Shown here: piece after piece, positions 60,853 through 64,000 of the stretch | Layout: every line of letters starts with the position of its first letter | Position numbering within the stretch: the stretch's first letter is position 1 | Origin: Paraburkholderia madseniana | GTDB lineage: Bacteria; Pseudomonadota; Gammaproteobacteria; Burkholderiales; Burkholderiaceae | DNA: 64,000 nucleotides | Direction of reading: 5' to 3' | Assembly (NCBI RefSeq): GCF_009690905.1 | Contig: NZ_VOSW01000024.1 | Location: forward strand, 38,080-102,079 | Notes under the pieces: model-generated | Seen by the model: the letters and a program-made list of their open reading frames with translations, nothing else | What the model was told of the DNA's origin: nothing | The model's database searches: none | Position numbers and translations under genes: made by a program

Positions 60853-62172
60853 ATGGACAGAATCGCGCCTGCCGTCATCCACGCACCGACCATTGAGTTC
60901 GACAAAGTCAGCATGGCCTTTGCAAGACCTTCCGGCGAGCCGTTGCCTGTGTTGTCGAATATCGACCTGGCTGTGGGCGAGGGTGAGATTCTCGGCTTGC
61001 TTGGACGCTCGGGGTCGGGCAAATCCACCCTCCTGCGCATCGCCGCCGGGCTGATCAAACCGACCTCGGGGCAGGCGCTCTATCGCGGGGCGCCGTTGAC
61101 GGGCCCCTCCGAGGGCGTCGCCGTCGTGTTCCAGACGTTCGCGCTGTATCCGTGGCTCACTGTCTTCGAGAATGTCGAGTTCGGCCTCGACGCACTCAAG
61201 CTACCGCACGATGAAGTGCGCCGCCGCGCGATGGCGGCCATCGACCTGATTGGGCTCGACGGTTTCCAGTCCGCATTCCCACGCGAACTCTCCGGCGGCA
61301 TGCGCCAGCGGGTTGGCTTCGCCCGGGCCATAGTCAGCGAGCCGACGCTGCTTTTGATGGACGAACCGTTTTCAGCGCTGGACGTGCTGACGGCCGAAAC
61401 CTTGCGCACCGATTTCCTCGATCTCTGGACCGAACATCAACTCTCCACCCAGGCTGTGCTGATGGTGACGCATAACATCGAGGAGGCGGTCATGATGTGC
61501 GACCGCATTCTGGTGCTGGGGGCGAATCCCGGGCACATTGCGGCGGAAATTCAGGTGCCGTTGCCGCAGCCGCGCAACCGGCTCGATGCGTCGTTTCTCG
61601 CGATTGTCAACGAAATCTATTCGATTCTGACCTCGCGCATGGCCGAAGCGATCGACAAACAAAGCCAGATCCACGGAGGCCTGGCGCTGCACTTACCTGA
61701 TGTATCGATCAACAGGATCGGCGGATTTGTCGAGAACCTTGCCTCATCCGCGTATGGCGGCCAGGCGGAACTGGCGAAGATCGCCGCTCCGCTTGGCCTG
61801 AAAAGCAGCGATGTGTTTCCGATTGCGGTGGCCTTGCAAATCCTCGAGTTTGTCGACGTCAAGGACGGCGCGATCAAGCTCACGCCGGCCGGCCGCGTGT
61901 TCGCGCACAGCGAAATGGATGAACGCAAGCGCCTGTTCAAGGAACACCTGCTTCGCTTCGTGCCGCTTGTCGCCCATATTCATCAGGTACTCGACGAGCG
62001 CGAGGAGCACCGCGCACCGCGGGAACGCTTCGAACTCGAGCTTCAGGATCATCTGAACCGGAACGACGCCGACAACACGCTGCGCATCGCGATCGACTGG
62101 GGACGTTACGCGGAACTCTTCACCTACGACGACCGCACACGAACGTTCGGCCGCGACAAGGCAAAGGGATAG
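60853..62172 (+). CDS. ABC transporter ATP-binding protein with AAA-assoc domain
   Basis: A 439-residue ATPase. The Walker A GRSGSGKST, signature LSGGMRQRV, Walker B LLLMDEP and switch His (VTHNIEEAV) are in the first 240 residues, similar to NitT/TauT-type ATPases. The C-terminal 190 residues form the AAA-associated domain (LPDVSINRIGGFVENLASS, LTPAGRVFA) found only in such chains. GAGGGG precedes the ATG. It lies 10 bp after the permease gene and 6 bp before a VIT/CCC1-type gene. Confidence 0.92.
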   Translation: MDRIAPAVIHAPTIEFDKVSMAFARPSGEPLPVLSNIDLAVGEGEILGLLGRSGSGKSTLLRIAAGLIKPTSGQALYRGAPLTGPSEGVAVVFQTFALYPWLTVFENVEFGLDALKLPHDEVRRRAMAAIDLIGLDGFQSAFPRELSGGMRQRVGFARAIVSEPTLLLMDEPFSALDVLTAETLRTDFLDLWTEHQLSTQAVLMVTHNIEEAVMMCDRILVLGANPGHIAAEIQVPLPQPRNRLDASFLAIVNEIYSILTSRMAEAIDKQSQIHGGLALHLPDVSINRIGGFVENLASSAYGGQAELAKIAAPLGLKSSDVFPIAVALQILEFVDVKDGAIKLTPAGRVFAHSEMDERKRLFKEHLLRFVPLVAHIHQVLDEREEHRAPRERFELELQDHLNRNDADNTLRIAIDWGRYAELFTYDDRTRTFGRDKAKG

Positions 62173-62178
62173 ACGATC

Positions 62179-62865
62179 GTGTATCCCCATACCCATCGCA
62201 CGCATCGTTCGGGCTGGCTTCGCGCCGCTGTGCTCGGGGCCAATGACGGCGTGCTGTCCATGTCGGGGCTGATGGTCGGCGTGGCCGCGGCGCAGACACA
62301 GCCGCACGGCGTTCTGGTGTCAGGCGTGGCGGGCCTCGTCGCGGGGATGCTGTCGATGGCCGCAGGCGAATATGTTTCCGTCAGTTCGCAGGCTGATGTC
62401 GAGCGTGCCGACCTCGAAGTCGAGCAGCTGTCCCTGCAAAACGAGTTCCAGAAGGAGCAGGCGGAACTGGCGGACATCTATGTGCGGCGCGGCCTCGACC
62501 CGGAGCTCGCGCAACGTGTGGCCGTGCAACTGATGGCTTTCGACGCGCTCGGCGCCCATGCACGCGACGATATCGGTATATCGGATGCGACGGCGGCGCG
62601 ACCCATCGTTGCGGCAATCACCTCGGCGTTGAGCTTCGCGAGCGGCGGTGCCGTGCCGCTGCTTGCCGCGACCTTGGCGACGCGTGCGGCGCTCATACCG
62701 GTGGTTGCCGCTGTGTCTCTGCTTCTGCTGGCGCTGGTGGGAGCCCTCGCTGCACAAATTGGCGGCGCGCGTATCGTACCGGGCATGCTGCGGGTGCTCG
62801 CATGGGGTGCGATCGCGATGAGTGTCACAGGCTTCACGGGCACGCTGTTCAGTGCGCTCGCGTGA
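62179..62865 (+). CDS. VIT1/CCC1-family metal transporter
   Basis: A 228-residue membrane protein with five segments: RAAVLGANDGVLSMSGLMVG, GLVAGMLSMAAGEYVSVSSQ and three at the C-terminus. A cytoplasmic charged loop (ADLEVEQLSLQNEFQKEQAE) probably forms the metal-binding arm. Family members export Fe2+ or Mn2+ to a compartment or out of the cell. The start is a GTG with AAGGGA upstream. It completes the operon with the ABC genes, so the substrate of both may be a metal (inference). Confidence 0.88.
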   Translation: MYPHTHRTHRSGWLRAAVLGANDGVLSMSGLMVGVAAAQTQPHGVLVSGVAGLVAGMLSMAAGEYVSVSSQADVERADLEVEQLSLQNEFQKEQAELADIYVRRGLDPELAQRVAVQLMAFDALGAHARDDIGISDATAARPIVAAITSALSFASGGAVPLLAATLATRAALIPVVAAVSLLLLALVGALAAQIGGARIVPGMLRVLAWGAIAMSVTGFTGTLFSALA

Positions 62866-62920
62866 GAACGGCGCGCATCGAAAGATGCTTGCGCGCGCAG
62901 CGCTTCATAGGGACTCCGCA

Positions 62921-62934
62921 TTGACCTGCGTCAA
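62921..62934 (+). promoter_or_regulatory. FNR-like box for the last USP gene
   Basis: TTGACCTGCGTCAA, a perfect inverted repeat with two symmetrical mismatches; TAGTCT at 62956-62961 is centred exactly 31 bp downstream. Confidence 0.65.
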
Positions 62935-63003
62935 CTGGGTGGCCGCGGCATTGCATAGTCTGAGGCGTAGGGGTGACGGCGTGGCCGGAACCCGCATCCG
63001 GGA

Positions 63004-63072
63004 GCGGACGTGATGACGCAGGGTGTGGTTTCCGTCGACGAAACCACACCGTTGAGCGAGTTGGCGAACGGA
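63004..63072 (+). pseudogene. CBS-domain relic in frame with a USP
   Basis: Reads ADVMTQGVVSVDETTPLSEL, the start of a CBS domain as in the proteins at 31449 and 46109 (VMTSGVVSVQPETPLGEV). It is in the same frame as the USP, with no stop between, and GGGAG lies 8 nt before an ATG at 63013. It may be a relic or a translated leader extension of 29 residues. Confidence 0.6.
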
Positions 63073-63099
63073 ATACAAGCTTCGGGGGAACGGAACATC

Positions 63100-63561
63100 A
63101 TGTATCACAAGATTCTGTTAGCGGTGGACGGAAGCGACGCGTCGAAACCGGCCGCAGAAGAGGCATTCCGGATCGCAGCGTTGGCTCGCGCTCGCGTGCA
63201 TGCCTTATACGTCGTCAGCAAATGGGGGGTCGCTCCGTATGCCGGCTACTATGAACCGGAAGCCCTCGGCACAGTGCTGCGAGAAGACGGCCGGCTAGCG
63301 TTGGAAGCCGTGCGCACGGCAATGGCCAAACAGGGGATCCCGGGCGATATCGAAATCGACGAAACACAGAATGCCGCCGACGATATCCCGAGCTGTCTCG
63401 AACGGTGTATTCAGCGGCAGAAGATCGATCTCGTTGTGATGGGAACACACGGCCGGCGCGGCGCGAGCAGGATCGTGCTGGGTAGCGTCGCCGAGGGTTT
63501 ACTGCGCATATCGACCTGCCCTGTGTTGCTTGTGCGCTTGCCTGGCAACGAGACTTCGTAG
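63100..63561 (+). CDS. Universal stress protein, single UspA domain
   Basis: A 153-residue UspA protein starting MYHKILLAVDGSDASKP, with the ATP-binding signature GTHGRRG then VLGSVAE at about residues 118-135. The start at 63100 matches the family; an in-frame ATG at 63013 would add a CBS-like leader. It is closest to the USP at 26500-26958. An FNR-like box with perfect spacing lies upstream. It is the last intact gene of the locus before the insertion-sequence boundary. Confidence 0.92.
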   Translation: MYHKILLAVDGSDASKPAAEEAFRIAALARARVHALYVVSKWGVAPYAGYYEPEALGTVLREDGRLALEAVRTAMAKQGIPGDIEIDETQNAADDIPSCLERCIQRQKIDLVVMGTHGRRGASRIVLGSVAEGLLRISTCPVLLVRLPGNETS

Positions 63562-63681
63562 GGCGGGCAGGGTGCCCACGGTTAAGCCAGGCCCACGGAA
63601 GAATCGGTCGCGGCAGGTCAACCCGACGATGTCGTCGTGCACATTCGCATTGACGCGCTATGTGATTGCTTCTGATGCCAG

Positions 63682-63695
63682 TTGATGTGCATCAA
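63682..63695. promoter_or_regulatory. Orphan perfect FNR box
   Basis: TTGATGTGCATCAA matches the consensus exactly, but no intact gene follows in either direction within the window: plus-strand DNA runs into an insertion sequence, and the minus strand leads into the end of a USP gene. It probably served a gene now lost. Confidence 0.65.
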
Positions 63696-63772
63696 TCCTG
63701 TCGGGACTACGGCTGAGACAGGGCCTGCTCGCAGCGAACCAGCCACTAGGTGGCGACCTGGGCGTGACGGTT

Positions 63773-63871
63773 TCAATCGCGTCGCGGGCGGAAAATCAGC
63801 CAGGCGGCCACACAGGTCAACAACACAGCGATCAGCGCGACGATCCAGAATCCGTGGTTGTCGTATTTAAA
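63773..63871 (-). pseudogene. CorA/ZntB-like transporter 3' relic
   Basis: The minus strand ends AFKYDNHGFWIVALIAVLLT, then CVAAWLIFRPRRD and stop. A membrane helix after HGFW and a basic end is typical of CorA/ZntB metal transporters. The reading frame stays open to the window edge but is antisense to a transposase beyond about 63872, so the gene seems cut by an insertion. The family call is by pattern only. Confidence 0.45.
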
Positions 63872-64000
63872 GGCAGCCCTTTCAAGGTCTTTGCGCGGCA
63901 AACCTGGTAACCTGGCGACCTGTTCAAGGACGACGGGTACGAAGGGATGTTTGACGAGGTGATGAAGCGTTTCGAGCAGCAGGCACCGGTATGCGTGATG
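63872..64000 (+). mobile_element. Insertion sequence, transposase 5' end at window edge
   Basis: The plus strand reads PFKVFARQTW, a stop at 63908, then PGDLFKDDGYEG and MFDEVMKRFEQQAPVCVM from an ATG at 63947. The MFDEVMKRFEQQAPVCVM pattern resembles N-termini of IS4-type transposases. Only the start is visible; the left end of the element is approximate. Confidence 0.45.

Noticed and set aside
63682..63870. A 62-codon plus-strand frame after the last USP
   Set aside because: Arg/Gly-rich with no family pattern; its start codon is within the orphan FNR box and it lies opposite the transporter relic.
1..64000. tRNA, rRNA or CRISPR array
   Set aside because: No tRNA-like cloverleaf, rRNA sequence or regularly spaced repeats were seen on reading the window.

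Overview
The window reads as chromosomal DNA of a Burkholderia/Paraburkholderia-type betaproteobacterium. The support is high GC, the protein sequences, and several features known from that group: a second 'N-type' ATP synthase operon, a polyhydroxybutyrate (PHB) synthase cluster, and many universal stress proteins (USPs). Gene content and regulation resemble the low-oxygen-activated (lxa) locus described in Burkholderia cenocepacia. The species itself is inferred, not shown.

Layout. 0-4.2 kb (minus strand): a CHASE/PAS histidine kinase, a LuxR-type response regulator, a receiver-only protein and a four-cysteine FNR-type oxygen sensor. 4.5-7.3 kb: four USP genes. 7.4-12.4 kb: the arginine deiminase pathway (arcD-arcA-OTC-arcC) with a fabI relic at its end. 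12.4-14.4 kb: a beta-CASP metallo-beta-lactamase and small proteins. 14.5-21.8 kb: a flavodoxin-like gene and the nine-gene N-ATPase operon atpDCQRBEFAG. 21.8-25.7 kb: oleate hydratase, a K+ channel and a second histidine kinase. 26-34.2 kb (plus strand): HPF-like protein, USP, acetoacetyl-CoA reductase, alcohol dehydrogenase, Hsp20, two three-BON proteins, a CBS-BON protein, phasin and a LemA-like lipoprotein. 34.3-40 kb (minus): phaC, a MaoC-phosphotransacetylase fusion, acetate kinase, fabI and a broken lipocalin. 40.4-45.1 kb (minus): an Nramp transporter and cytochrome bd (cydP-cydA-cydB-cydX; cydX has only 44 codons). 45.6-48.4 kb (plus): a lipoprotein, a second CBS-BON protein, two small proteins and an alcohol dehydrogenase. 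48.4-53.3 kb: a decayed USP operon, an APH-like/P-loop kinase fusion, a second Hsp20, a nitroreductase and a broken LOG gene. 53.7-56.1 kb: a frameshifted lemA with two TPM-domain genes. 56.1-63.6 kb: a third alcohol dehydrogenase, a CrtI-like oxidoreductase, an ABC transporter, a VIT/CCC1 protein and a USP. The right edge holds the start of an insertion sequence next to a truncated transporter gene.

How it works together. Most transcription units begin with a TTGAT-N4-ATCAA-like FNR box. In about fifteen of them a -10-like hexamer lies exactly 31 bp (centre to centre) downstream, the geometry of a class II FNR-activated promoter. The FNR gene at the left edge is the obvious candidate activator. 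The regulated functions fit survival without oxygen: a high-affinity oxidase, ATP from arginine and from acetyl/acyl phosphate, an alternative ATPase, PHB as carbon and electron store, alcohol dehydrogenases, ribosome hibernation and chaperones.

The locus is also decaying. I see at least ten relics or broken genes. Several are copies of intact genes elsewhere in the window, such as a second USP operon and 3' pieces of fabI and arcC, so repeated internal duplication and loss seems likely. The single-base frameshifts could also be sequencing errors. I saw no tRNA, rRNA or CRISPR array.
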